From Labyrinthula sp. Ha (taxonomy: Eukaryota; Sar; Bigyra; Labyrinthulida; Labyrinthulaceae): a DNA stretch of 64,000 nt. The notes beneath the pieces were generated by a model. It did no database searches and had not been told where the DNA came from. It saw only the letters and a program-made list of their open reading frames with translations. This document shows positions 20,677 through 30,991 of the stretch, in pieces. Each line of letters opens with the position of its first letter. Positions within the stretch are counted from its first letter, which is position 1. The stretch is from positions 1 through 64,000 of the forward strand of contig JAALGZ010000088.1 in the NCBI GenBank assembly GCA_015227615.1. Reading direction: 5' to 3'. The translations under genes were made by a program, and so were the position numbers.

Positions 20677-21109
20677 TGTGTGAGTTCTTGTAATTTATTT
20701 TAGAGACTTGTGCTATTTAGTTATTATAGAATGTAGATAATTGAGTTATAATTAAAGTACCCATAGTTTCTAGGTGCTTTTCCTAGGATAATAATTAGGC
20801 TAGATCGAACGTGATATTTTGGGAAATTAATCCATAACTAATTAAGAAAAACAATTAAAAGACAAAAGTAACTATTTGTACACTGGGAGTTCAGGTACAT
20901 CGATATAGCTACTCAAGTCTTACAAATACTAAAGGAAAGCCTTAGGTTTGCTTACTTCACGAGGGTGAAGTATCCTAAGCATCGTTTAGAACGAAAGAAA
21001 CACTTCTTTTAAGTGAATTTGTTGTGACCAAGTTTAAGGGGTCACTTTTCCTTCGATTTAGTTATCTTCGGTTAGTCACTCGTCGACTGACAAAATTCTG
21101 AAGTCAACA
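20677..21109 (+). repeat. Gypsy-1 3' LTR
   Basis: About 433 bp, TGTGTGAGTT...GAAGTCAACA. It aligns well with the - strand LTR fragment at 23622-24000: both have TTAAAGTACCCATA, TTTCTAGGTGCTTTT, TTAATCCATAACTAATTAAG and GTCGACTGACAAA. It contains the GTGACC...GGTCAC hairpin at 21024-21045. Confidence 0.75.
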
Positions 21110-21608
21110 TGGTGAACTTGTCCAATCTAAAATTTAGCCAATGGAATATCGCGTGTAAATTACACGTGTGTAATAAAATAATTCCCCGTTTGTGTTTTGA
21201 TCTGCTGTGCTGTGACAAAACTTTATGGAATTTAATAAAATATCCGATGAATAATTTTGACTGGTTGGAAGTATAACATTCCTTATCGGAACTTATCGAC
21301 TCCTATCGGAACTTACTGGAAATGTGTCTTAGGTTTCCACGTTTCTCCGATCTCAGAGCATCTGTTTGCTGTGCGAGGGTAATGTCACCTTGTGATAAAA
21401 CGAAAAATTAGATACTTTCGCATATACAGAACGGGCTGAGGCGCTCAACGCAATCTGTTCACACTAGAAAGCAAAATACATATATTCTCAAAATAAACAG
21501 GAAATCGATGAGAAAAGGAAGACGAATAACTGATTAGAACCTTTTACAGTTCTCTCTATCCCAAATAGTGCTCTCAAGCAATATTCAGACTTTGGTATAA
21601 TAATTTAT
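21110..21608. other. No gene seen; spacer between gypsy-1 LTR and IS element
   Basis: About 500 bp without a recognisable coding region. It contains a palindrome (CGTGTAA-A-TTACACG, 21152-21166) and a near repeat of TATCGGAACTTA around 21282-21315. Confidence 0.5.
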
Positions 21609-21621
21609 GGCTTTGTTGCAT
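21609..21621 (+). repeat. IS left terminal inverted repeat
   Basis: GGCTTTGTTGCAT, the exact reverse complement of 22691-22703. Confidence 0.9.
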
Positions 21622-21692
21622 GAATATTTGAGCTATGCAAAAATCATGTAAGTTGGTATGCTGCTGGCGTATCCATTTGGCTCAGATAACAC

Positions 21693-22646
21693 ATGCGCAC
21701 TCCAAAGAAAAAACCATTTAGTAATTCCAGAAAACACTCTAAATTTAAAATCATCAATTGGCCTGAATATAATAATATTTTGCGTAAGAAAGGTTGTACA
21801 GATTTTGTAATCTCAAAGAATTTAAGAGAGAATTGGCATGAACAAAATAACAACCGTAAAAAACGTGAAGGTCAAAGAAAATATTGTGACCAAGCTATTC
21901 TTGTTTGTTTTCAAATTAGATATTTGTTTAAACTCAAGCTAAGGCCATGCCAAGGATTCATTAATTGTATTTTTGAGATATCAGGTTTACAAATAACTTG
22001 TCCAGATTACACCACTTTAAGTAGACGTGGTAAGAGTTTAGATCTTAAATCTTTACTTGGTGATTCAGATAAGGAATTTAACCACATATCTATTGATACC
22101 ACTGGGATTCAAACCTAAACAGGTAATGAGTGGTTAGAAAATAAACATGGTCTTCATTATATACGTAAAATATGGAAAAAGTTGCATATAGTCGTTGGTG
22201 ACAATGATAAGATTGTTGTCAATTCCACTACTGATCATAAGAAAGATGATAGATCACAGGTTAAAGATCTGACCAAAAATGTCAAAACCAAAGAACTACT
22301 TGGTGATCCAGGGTATGGTGGGGAAAATATATACAAGATGTTACGCAAAAAGGGTATCAAGTCAACTATTCGTCCACCAAATAATCTGACCGCTCAAAAG
22401 GCAAAAACCGAACATCAGCATAGTGCTACATATCAACAAAACAAAGAATATCACGCATGGAGGAATAAGAATAAATATGATAGAAGAGAATCTGTAGAAA
22501 ACACCTTCTTCAGATTTAAGAATTCTTTTGGTCGTAAATTTCTATCAAGTAATGAAGATAACATGAAAAATGAAATGACCATCAAATGTCAATTGTTGAA
22601 GAAAATGTTTGAAATTTGCAGACCTAAAACTATGCGTATCGCTTAA
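21693..22646 (+). pseudogene. IS5/IS903-type DDE transposase with one in-frame stop
   Basis: The frame from ATG 21693 to the stop at 22646 spans 317 codons, close to the usual length of about 307 in the IS903 group. It is interrupted once, by TAA at 22116-22118, in a place where family members have a sense codon (between GIQT and TGNEW). Family blocks: INWPEYNNILRKKG at the N-terminus, KYCDQAILVCFQIRYLF, CPDYTTLSRRGKSL, first Asp in HISIDTTG (D135), second in ELLGDPGYGG (D205), Glu in RRESVENTFFRFK (E269). The catalytic triad is intact. Neighbouring genes end in ordinary TAA/TAG/TGA stops, so I read the TAA as inactivation and not as recoding. Confidence 0.85.
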
Positions 22647-22690
22647 ACCAATATTTTGGGGTAAGGGGCAATATAGCAAAAATGCTATTA

Positions 22691-22703
22691 ATGCAACAAA
22701 GCC
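22691..22703 (+). repeat. IS right terminal inverted repeat
   Basis: ATGCAACAAAGCC, the exact reverse complement of 21609-21621. Confidence 0.9.
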
Positions 22704-22815
22704 AATATTAGTTTAGTTCATTTATAATTTACACTTAACAGCTTAGTGTAGGTTCTACAAAATATGCAGTAATGTAGTATCTTAACCAAAATATTAACAT
22801 ATGCCAAAAACGTGA

Positions 22816-23181
22816 AAATCGAGGAAAGAAGACAAATGTAGTAGATTTGATGCTACTTATAACAATGCAAAACATGATCAACTCTTTAAATACTCTTTGG
22901 AAAATAAACACAGAAGGAGGGATTTTTTGGACAAACATCTTCCTGGGGAAGTTAAAAATTATATGAATACAGCAAATCTTTCATCTGACAATCTAAATAT
23001 TATTAGAACAGAAAATATTCCAGCTGAACTGGTAGGAGATACTAGAGCCGACATTTTGCCGCAGTCTAATACAAGACTTTTTCTTATTTTGCACATAGAG
23101 CAACAAAGCAGTAAACATAATAAAATGCTACTAAGAATGATGAAATATAAAGTTGCAATTACAGAAAATCACCAAAAATAG
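22816..23181 (+). pseudogene. Rpn/YhgA-like PD-(D/E)XK nuclease, N-terminal fragment
   Basis: An open stretch of about 120 codons with no in-frame ATG at its start and a TAG at 23179-23181. It carries the pattern of the Rpn (recombination-promoting nuclease, Transposase_31) family: KHDQLFKYSLENKHRRRDFL then DKHLP near the start, TRADIL with the nuclease Asp (23050-23052), and LILHIEQQSS (family form IEHQSS) followed by LLRMMKYKVAI. Family members are usually about 300 residues, so only the first third remains; the right end meets gypsy-3 sequence. Rpn genes are frequent in intracellular bacteria such as Rickettsiales, which fits the neighbouring IS element. Start codon lost and truncated. Confidence 0.7.
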
Positions 23182-23184
23182 TCA

Positions 23185-24000
23185 AATAAAGAAAACTCGT
23201 CCGAAGTCCCAAGGATCTCAACTTCATCGACCACTCCCTCGTTGGCCGTCGCCTTCACAGGCTTAGACCTCTTGGCAACCGACTTCGCAGTCTTCGAAGT
23301 TGCCTTTCTTTTCTTTTTAGCAGATTTGGTCTTAGCTCCGACCTTTCGTTTTTTACCAGTTTTCTTAATCAGTTCCCCTCCATCCTGAGTTTCCCCTGTT
23401 CCTGCGGTTGCTTTTTGAGTAGGCTTCTCAACTGAGGGTTCAAACTCGTATTCCCCCTCAGCTGTATCCACAGACAACGGCCGATCCTTAGGATTTGATG
23501 TCCGTAAAATTTCCATCAAATCCTCGTCCCTGATCGTGGTCGATTTTTTCGCCGATCTTGTGACCCTATCGGATCCTCCTTTCTTTGCAACCATTCTGTT
23601 CGATAAGTATCTCCTAACGATTGTTATAATAATTTGTCAGTCGACGGATAACTAACCGAAGTATACGAATCTGACTCGGAAAAGTGACCCCTTGACCAGG
23701 TCACAGCAAATTCCGAATGAACGTTTTCTAGGTTAACTTTCTTGCTCAAGATACTTTACACTCGTAGAGTAAGCAAACTTGAGTCTTCTTTCTATTCCGA
23801 TGAAGTATGAACAAATGCAACTGATTGTATGTTGGTAATCGACCTCTCGAAATACCACAATCTGTTATTTGTTGGTTTTTCTTAATTAGTTATGGATTAA
23901 TTGCCCAAAACATAAATTATATCTAAGCTAATTATCTTCCTAGAAAAAGCACCTAGAAATTATGGGTACTTTAATCACAACTCTGCTAAATATATAAGCT
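23185..24000 (-). mobile_element. Gypsy-3 fragment: LTR plus start of Gag, - strand
   Basis: A - strand relative of gypsy-1. LTR sequence covers about 23622-24000 (its end AACA corresponds to TGTT at 23622), then a short leader, then the beginning of Gag from ATG at 23594 leftward. The Gag part (MVAKKGGSDRVTRSAKK...) matches the gypsy-1 Gag N-terminus, including SVDTAEGEYEF and a Lys/Ala-rich block. Both ends are cut: Gag near 23.19 kb at the junction with the Rpn fragment, and the LTR near 24.0 kb at the junction with a copia remnant. Fossil. Confidence 0.8.
23622..24000 (-). repeat. Gypsy-3 LTR, truncated
   Basis: Aligns on the - strand with the gypsy-1 3' LTR (20677-21109); hairpin arms GTGACC (23684-23689) and GGTCAC (23699-23704) are conserved. 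The first part of the LTR is missing near 24.0 kb. Confidence 0.75.
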
Positions 24001-24001
24001 A

Positions 24002-24758
24002 GTGGTTAAATGGCACAAGTCATCAAAACTAAGAGTAAAGAATTCACACAAACCACAAGCTAGTAAACCTATCCCGAAAGTGGAACTGCATACTATTGTA
24101 GGTAAAATTAGCTACATAGCGAACCATTCGAGACAAGACGTGGCGTTCTCGGTAAACTTCATTGCCCGACAAGTCGAGAAACCGACTCAATTTTTACTCA
24201 AAGCTGCAAAAAGGATTCTAAAATACCTTATTTTGACTAAGGAATGGTGTATTACGATCAAAAAAGAGAAAAGAATTCCAGATTTGATGATTTATGTGAA
24301 CTCTTCCTTTGCAGATGCATCGGAAGATCATTTTAAGTCTACTGGCGGATATATCTTATGCTTAGGAGAAACTCCAATCATGTGGAAAAGTAAGAAGATG
24401 AAGTGGGTAGCAACTAGCATTGCTGTTGCTGAATTTGTTGCAGTGAATTTGGTGTCCAGGGAAACTATGTATTTAGGGCACGTACTCAAAGAATTAGTTC
24501 AGGTAAATCCGTTACCTCTAAAAGTGTTTTCTAATTCAAAAGCTGCTTGAGAAATTGCAAAAGGAGAGTCACTATCAAATGCTACTAGATAGTTAGCTAC
24601 AAAATTCTTCATGGTAAAACAATTAATCAACCAAGATTTCATTGAAGTGATAGAAATTAAAAGTGACAAGAACTATGCAGATATGATGACGAAAAGTTTA
24701 AATAGACAGAAGTTACTGAAGTTCGTAGAATATATCTTCCCGAAGAGATACGGGGGGA
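24002..24758 (+). pseudogene. Copia remnant: end of reverse transcriptase and RNase H (fossil)
   Basis: Copia-type blocks: IVGKISYIANHSRQDVAFSV (end of reverse transcriptase), then RNase H with IYVNSSFADA, STGGYILCLG, PIMWKSKK, VAEFVAVN and NYADMMTKSLNRQK near the end. A purine tract (about 24741-24758) follows. Only the last part of Pol remains, and the left edge meets the gypsy-3 LTR. Fossil, broken. Confidence 0.75.
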
Positions 24759-24980
24759 TGTTGTAACTCCATTGATATGAAGTTCGCTGAATATATCTCT
24801 TCAAGTTTTTTATGTTGTATGTGCTTTTTCCTGAAGTCAGTGTATTCGTTTGTGTAATTTCTTGGACATAATGGCCCAATTGGTCGATCCAGATATATTA
24901 TAACCCGTGGATATTCAGAGAGATATAGAGAAAGATACTATCAAAAGATATTTCAGATAGTTCGTATATTTCGTATAGTT
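24759..24980 (+). repeat. Probable LTR between a copia remnant and a Gag fragment
   Basis: TGTTGTAACTCC begins right after a G-rich purine tract, the position of a 3' LTR. At the other end TGGTGACC (about 24979-24986) looks like a tRNA primer-binding site of the kind used by gypsy and BEL elements. Either it is the 3' LTR of the copia remnant, or the 5' LTR of the Gag-bearing element on the right; the right boundary is not fixed. Confidence 0.45.
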
Positions 24981-25046
24981 GGTGACCTCTTATTTATTTT
25001 AGTGAAAAAATTTTAATACTTAATATAAAGTACAGAGAAAATAATA

Positions 25047-26250
25047 ATGAACATACATATAGACGATACGGACAATTACTTGTCCAACTTGATTGCGATG
25101 GAAGCAAACGAAAATCAGAACGATCCCGTGGAAGAACGAACAGCACGGAGTGAAAACTCCAACTTAACCCAAGGGGAAACTCATTTACAAAACTTTCCTG
25201 CTTCAACTAGAACACTTACAAAGCTAGAAATTACAAATGAAGCAATTAACGAAGAATTCTACAAAAAAGGACGAAAAAGATTGGAAAACCTTTTACGATC
25301 AAAAACTGATCAAAACCAATTCGAACTACTGAAACAAGGTGTTGAGATGTACCTGCTTGCCTTAAAATTACAAATTAATGGAACATCTCTACGCAAATTT
25401 TTTAAATCTCATGATCGCAGCATCATTGATGAGCTGTTAGAATCTTACAATCCGCTTACTCAAAAATCTAACTACATTCTAGAGGAAGAAATTGACGATG
25501 AAGTTTCAGATGACATCATTTCTCTTTGGAAAAAAGACGTTGTTTTCTTACGAACAATCCGAACCCCACATCGTTTTTGCAAAATCCTGCGACGCATCGG
25601 GGCTGTTACATTCTTACCTACACAAACCAGAAAAAGAATTAACTTTGGAAACTTGATTTACAGCTGTTGGGAGGAATCAGAACCCATAACACACTTCGTT
25701 AAACGCTTTGATTCGTTGTTACAACAGGCTAATCAGATCAAGATGATGCAAAATGACTCTGATTTACTTACACTTTTCGAAACTAAAATTCTCTTTAGAA
25801 GAAACCACAATCAGATTTTTTTTCAGTTGTCAACAATTTGGATTCAAAGTATCTACCGTTAAAGGATTACATGAGTGAAGTGACACAAGCCGTACTTCAG
25901 CATGACAATTTAGGTCTGGTCCGTTTGATGCTCCAAATACCTCAGTTGTTGCATTTACAAAAAAAGTTTCATCCAATTCGAAAGTTATATTGTGTTTGAA
26001 CTACGGTGAAGAATTCCCCTACAAAAGAAAACCATGTACTGGTAAAGACACCATATGCTCATTCTGCTACAACCAAAGTCATTTCGCAAGGATTTGTTTG
26101 AAGAAGCCACAGAAAACCGTACAGCACCTTAAAATCAAGAAACAAAGAAAGAAAAGGACGGTGGCAATTTCGTCTGCATATGAAACTTTCAATCTATTTA
26201 GTTCTGCTACTGTTCTTTGCACGTTCAGCACAATTCGTATCTCTTCTTAG
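25047..26250 (+). pseudogene. Gag fragment with paired zinc knuckles, gypsy-like (fossil)
   Basis: About 270 residues of a helical Gag protein beginning MNIHIDDTDN, including EESEPITHFVKRFDSLLQQA, the retrotransposon Gag signature region. Cys/His-rich C-terminus of the form C...C (CLNYGEEFPYKRKPC) then CSFCYNQSHFARIC near 25990-26100, the double knuckle seen in Mag-like gypsy elements. No Pol follows: the next domains at 26.8 kb are of copia type. Fossil, broken. Confidence 0.6.
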
Positions 26251-27419
26251 ATTAGGTAAGCTTGCACGTATGTGAACTCTTGATCTTATTCTCTTAATTG
26301 TTCTATTGTTGGTTCTGATGTTATGTCTTAATCCGAGCTAGTTAACAAAAATTCTATCTAACGATCAAATTACCGGAATCTATGATACTAATAACATCGT
26401 CCTGACCAGACTTATTGGAACGTTTTAGTGGGCTAAAACTGAATTTCACCTTGTCCAAATGGTACTTATCACAAATTCAAATTCTGGCACTGGTGTTGGA
26501 TAATGTAGCGATGTGCTTGTTTTTCGAACAACCAACTTCTTAGAACACATGGAGCGAGTACCCGTAAAACTTACACTTACGAAAACTCTAGAAGCTACGA
26601 GAGGTTAGGAACTGCAAGAAGCTGAGAGTAAATTGGAGCAAATTAAAACTGTGCAAGTTCTTCTTCTGAGAGTAACCAAGTATAATGTTGCTGTGAAAAA
26701 ACTAGAGCAAGCAGGGCGGGTAGAGTACAAAAATCTCAACACGCTTTGAAGTTGTTTTTCTGTTACTAGAGGAGTTTAATGAACTAGTTTTGAACATTCG
26801 TACAGAAAAGATGTTCAGGAGTGCTGACAATTCTTACGAAATGGAAAAAATTCTAGTTAAAGTGATGCAAAGAGCTACTGTTTTGAGTAGTCTACGTGAC
26901 ACTAGAGCTGTGCTAAAGGCGCAGGTTACAAGTGCTGCTCCAGCTAAGCAAAGCATTAAGAAGAAGTACCCGATTTGTAAGAAGGAAGGTCATCTCAAGT
27001 ATAGATGTCCATGTTGCTGGAACTGTAATAAAACTGGCCACAAAAGTTTCGACTGCCCTAACAAGAGAAAAGAACAAGTGAAGAAAGTTTGTTATACCAA
27101 AGAAACATATGATTTAATTGGTTTAGGTCTATCCGAAAAAACAAAGATTGTTTAATTGGAGCTCATGTTAGTACTCAGAAAGCAAATGAAATCCATTTTC
27201 TTGCTTAGATTCTGCTGCTAGTCTTCATATGTGTTGAAGAAAAGATCTAATGACAAACTTAAAACTCCTTAAAGAACCTCCTGTTGTTGAAACGTTGCCA
27301 GGATTTGTTCTTGTAAATTACATTGGAGACTTTTTAGGATTAGCAGAAACTGGATTAAGTTTCAGAATTACAAATGTTGCTTTTGACGAGAACTTAAACC
27401 ACAGCGTGATTTCTTCTAT

Positions 27420-30178
27420 AGGGTTGTTAGCAGATACGGGTTGTTCTAATAAGTTTATGAAGGATCGAGCTGAGATTGCTGATGAAACAAAAACCCATAA
27501 GTTGGTTGCTAAAAGAGGTCAAAACAAGCTGTACTGGTTGTCATTTACAGCCAATACTAATGTTGTGAAGCTGGGTTCGACACCTGACACAACCATGGAG
27601 TGGCATCGTAAGCTGGGACATCCATCTTACCAGACAATGATGGAGATGCCGAAGCATGGATTGGTTGATGGACTTCCAAAAGAAATGTTCAAGAAATGGA
27701 ATCAATGCTTAGAGTGTAACTTAGGAAAGTTGTCAGAAAAGATCACCCTTGGTACGACAAAAGTGCAAAAGTCTAAAGCAACTAGAAGATTTGAAAAAGT
27801 TCATGTAGATCTTGTTGGACCGTTGCCAACCGGAAAAGGTGGGTTTAGATTCATGCTAACTCTTGTTGATGACTACACTAAGTACAAGTGGACGTTTTTC
27901 ATTTGCAAGAAATCACAAGTAACCGAGGTGATTAAGGCTTGGTTGAAGAGGATGAACAATTTGACATCTAGGAAGCTGATCAACTTTAAGACGGATCAAG
28001 GAAATAAGTTTGTTAACTCATCACTGAAGGAAGAACTTGAGAACCTGGGAGTAGTTCATGATGTGTCGCCAAAGCACCATCCATCGATGAATGGGGCAGT
28101 GGAACGTTGGAATCGCACATTGCAGGATGGCTACAAAGTGCTACTCATTGACTCTGGATTGACAGCTGATTACTGGCCTTACGCTGCTAAATGTTTTACT
28201 TACTTGCACAACAAACAATTTTCTCGTGTATCTCCGGAAGCGAAGACTCCTTTTGAGTTAATGTACCTACGAAAACCTCAAGTTGATCATCTATTTGAAT
28301 TTGGAAGATTGGGTGCAACTAGATCTGGAAAACAGCAGAAGAAAGGTAAAATGAAAGGAGGAAAGACAATCTTCTTGGGTTACAAGGATAGGGAGTACTT
28401 GGTCTACTGGCTACACACTAAGAAAGTAGGAACTGCACGGTCTGGTCGTTTTTTTAAACGGGTCATCGAAAATGAAGCAGTTTCAGAAAAAACGCATACG
28501 GAATTTAGCTTAATTGAGCCAAATGATGTGGATGCCGAGACTGATGCACCTCAAGAAGAAGAGAAAAGTGAACCACACCAATCAACAAATGAATCAATGC
28601 CTTAGAATGTGTCAATTGGACCTAGATGGTCAGAAATTGATACAGGTAATGTAGGTGAAGGGAAACGGGTTCGCAATGCTGTTGGATTTACTGCTAAGGC
28701 TCTTGAACTACTTCCTCCTAAAAATTTTGCGCAAATCACTGGAAGAAAAGATGCAACTGAATGGTTAAAAGCGTACAACCAAGAAGTTGAAAGTTTGGAA
28801 TGCATCGGCGAGTTTGATGTTGTCCAGTTGCGAGATGTTCCTGTCGGTGTGAAACCATTGCCATTGAAAGAGCTGTTCACCATCAAAGACAGGGGGAGAA
28901 AGAAAGTTAGACTTGCAGTAAAAGGTGATCTAGAGAAACCTACTGACGATGAAGACAACTACGCCCCAACAGGGCGTTTTGAGATTGTAAGGTTGTTGAT
29001 CTCAGTTGCTGCATCGAAGGGTTGGAAGATCAGAAGTTTGGATGTGAAAAATGCTTACCTCTACGGAAAGTCTGAGAAAGAGATTTAGTTAAGACTCCCT
29101 GCTGGACATCCTAAGAACGATGGCAGCAACTGTTGGAGAACTACATTCTAAATCTAGGGCCTTCGAAGTTCACCGAGGAATTGGAATGTTTGCATTGATG
29201 AGTTTCTAAAAAAACTTGGGTTTGTCAATTGCCCTGTAGATCCATGTCTGTACAAGCGAAACAAAATGTTTTTGTGTTTGTTTGTGGATGACATCCTACA
29301 CATTGGAAAGAGTAATGTGGAGTTGGATGAGTTTGAGCAATAGGTGGAACAACGATTTGAGGTAAGAAAAAAGCTAAATCCAAGGATGTTTCTTGGACTC
29401 GAGTTGAACTACACTAGAGGAGGCATTCATGTTCATCAACGAATGAAGATTGAGAAAGCTGAAACGGTAGTTGATCTTGAGAAGAGGAGTGTTAAAGTAC
29501 CACTAAAAGAGAACCTTAAGTTTGAGAATGCCTCATACAAACTACTAGCAGATCTTAGACCTTTTCAATCTGTTCTAGGAAGCTTGCTGTATATTGCTTT
29601 AGGAACTAGACCTGACATTTTTTTTGCTGTTCATGCAATGAGTAGAAGAACTTCATGTGCTACGATGACTGATTTGAAGCTAGTTAGACGCGTGATGAAG
29701 TATTTGGTAGACACAAAGAACTTGAGCTTGTGTTACAAAACAAAGAAGTAATGACGCCCTAAAAGTTGAAATGGAGGTTGATGCATCATTTGCAATGGGA
29801 CCTAAGAAAATATCAGTTTACTGCTACTTGATCAAGGTTAACAATGCACCCATTTTGTAGAGATCTAAGTTGGAACCGTTAACAGCAATGTCATCTACGG
29901 AGGCAGAGTGCATTGGAGTTGCAGAATCTACCAAACCACTCAGGGACATCGCTAATGTTCTAGAGTTTCTAGGATTGAAGTACACGAAGTCAATCAATGT
30001 TTACAATGGCAACATGGGAGCAATCTTAATTGGAAGCACCAAAGGAAGTCTTGACAAAACCAAGCACATAGAGTTAGCGTTTCATGTCGTGCAAGATTTG
30101 ATAAACATGGGAAAGATTAATCTTAGTTTCAGAAACACTAATGAGTTGCGGATCGATATGTTCACGAAAACATTGTGA
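27420..30178 (+). pseudogene. Copia-3 Pol region: protease, integrase, reverse transcriptase, RNase H
   Basis: The integrase core has HVDLVGPLPTG, TLVDDYTKY, FKTDQGNKF and HHPSMNGAVERWNRTL, giving the D, D, E triad. Reverse transcriptase has IRSLDVKNAYLYG and the VDD box. RNase H shows MSSTEAECIGVAE, NGNMGAI and DKTKHIELAFH. The domain order PR-IN-RT-RH is diagnostic for copia. Fossil, broken. Confidence 0.8.
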
Positions 30179-30278
30179 GTTTGCAAGTTAAAGATTAAAG
30201 AGATGTTTTGATGGAGACATTTACTAAAAAGAACAGTACAGAAGAAGAAAAGGATGCTGTGATTACTAGCGAGTAACT

Positions 30279-30429
30279 TGTTAGGGTTATGTTTTAAGGG
30301 AGTTAATTGGACCTACTGGCCTAACCCTACAGCGGGGATCTATCTACCAATAAGAGCTACGTAGTATTGTATAATATTGTTGTTCTATTATGTTCCGTTA
30401 CGCTTCCTTAATCTCATTGGTATTTGACA
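30279..30429 (+). repeat. Probable copia-3 3' LTR
   Basis: TGTTAGGGTTATG at 30279 through TTTGACA at 30429, about 100 bp downstream of the end of RNase H. Its right part (TTGTTCTATT...CTTAATC) resembles 26309-26347. Canonical TG...CA ends. Confidence 0.5.
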
Positions 30430-30991
30430 GAATCCTCTGAAGCTGGTTGGTCAAACTCTCATCTCTTGATCATTTCCATTATTTCCCAAAATCCTAACTT
30501 TTCTGATACAATCCACAATCAAATTAACAAAACACAAAACATGCAAAAAGTAAAGATAATCTCACGGGTGTCCAGTTCACGCTGCTGAAGGTTTTTCCGC
30601 TGATGTTTTACCACGATATGGCTTTCTATTATGTTCCTGTTCAAGATTTTCACGGTTTTGCTCATTCTTATCTGGATTCTGTATCTTGGATGGCCTGTTT
30701 TTATCTTATGTTGGTTTTTGGACGATCCTATATATGTTTCAAGATGTTTGAAGATAATTGGAGGTGATTTAAGTTCGGGAGGTCGAAGGGGAGTATAGAT
30801 GGTGATGTTTCTTGCTGTTTTCAGGATGTTTACTTCATTTTCCAGAGATTTTGTTTCTTGCAGCTGAAGTTATCGATGGTCTTAGTGAGTGCTGGGGGGG
30901 CCTCCTTTGAGCTGACTTATGCTGTTTTTGTGTTATTCTAGAGCTTGGTTGTCCAGTGTTGCTGTTCTAGGTGAAGGATGTTGATATTTTG

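Larger units (their letters stand above)
2308..21109 (+). mobile_element. Gypsy-1: Ty3/gypsy chromodomain element carrying an MT-A70 domain, split by two copia insertions
   Basis: An LTR retrotransposon fossil of the Ty3/gypsy chromovirus type. Parts in order: 5' LTR ending 2705; Gag (from 2733) with a very basic N-terminus and a later CCHC knuckle; protease with DSG; reverse transcriptase; RNase H; [copia-1]; integrase; chromodomain; a further C-terminal extension; [copia-2]; an MT-A70 methyltransferase domain; a purine-rich tract (about 20661-20675); 3' LTR 20677-21109. The element is broken, with roughly half a dozen breaks besides the two insertions. Without the insertions it would span close to 10 kb, long for the family. 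Order of domains RT-RH-IN is the Ty3/gypsy order. The left boundary is uncertain. Confidence 0.8.
21609..22703 (+). mobile_element. IS5 family (IS903-like) insertion sequence of bacterial type
   Basis: 1095 bp bounded by perfect 13-bp terminal inverted repeats: GGCTTTGTTGCAT at 21609-21621 and ATGCAACAAAGCC at 22691-22703. GGCTTTGTTG is the tip known from the IS903 group of IS5. The length and single transposase frame are typical of that group. I find no exact target duplication (left flank ATAATTTAT, right flank AATATTAGT), so the insertion is old or the flanks have changed. Such elements are bacterial; here it lies in a retroelement-rich eukaryotic setting. Confidence 0.85.
26280..30429 (+). 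mobile_element. Copia-3: old Ty1/copia element (broken)
   Basis: A decayed copia element. Parts: Gag relic about 26.35-26.9 kb; two CCHC-like knuckles about 26970-27055; protease (LLADTGCSNKF) about 27430-27460; GAG-pre-integrase (EWHRKLGHPS...CLECNLGKL) about 27600-27735; integrase core about 27790-28130; reverse transcriptase about 28.7-29.4 kb with LFVDDILH near 29285; RNase H about 29.76-30.18 kb ending MFTKTL. A probable 3' LTR is 30279-30429 (TGTTAGGG...TTTGACA); a similar but diverged tract ending near 26347 may be the 5' LTR end. About half a dozen breaks. This subfamily is closer to general plant- and animal-type copia than to copia-1/2. Confidence 0.75.

Noticed and set aside
22116-22118. 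Stop-codon reassignment (TAA as a sense codon) because of the stop inside the IS transposase
   Set aside because: PDH E1-alpha, the tRNA dimethylallyltransferase, the 356-residue gene and copia-1 all end at ordinary stops and use no internal TAA, TAG or TGA once the introns are removed.
21609-23181. The whole window as bacterial, or the island as plain contamination
   Set aside because: Introns, mitochondrial PDH, LINEs and LTR elements fill both sides, and gypsy sequence runs up to the island at both ends. Misassembly remains possible and is listed as a check.
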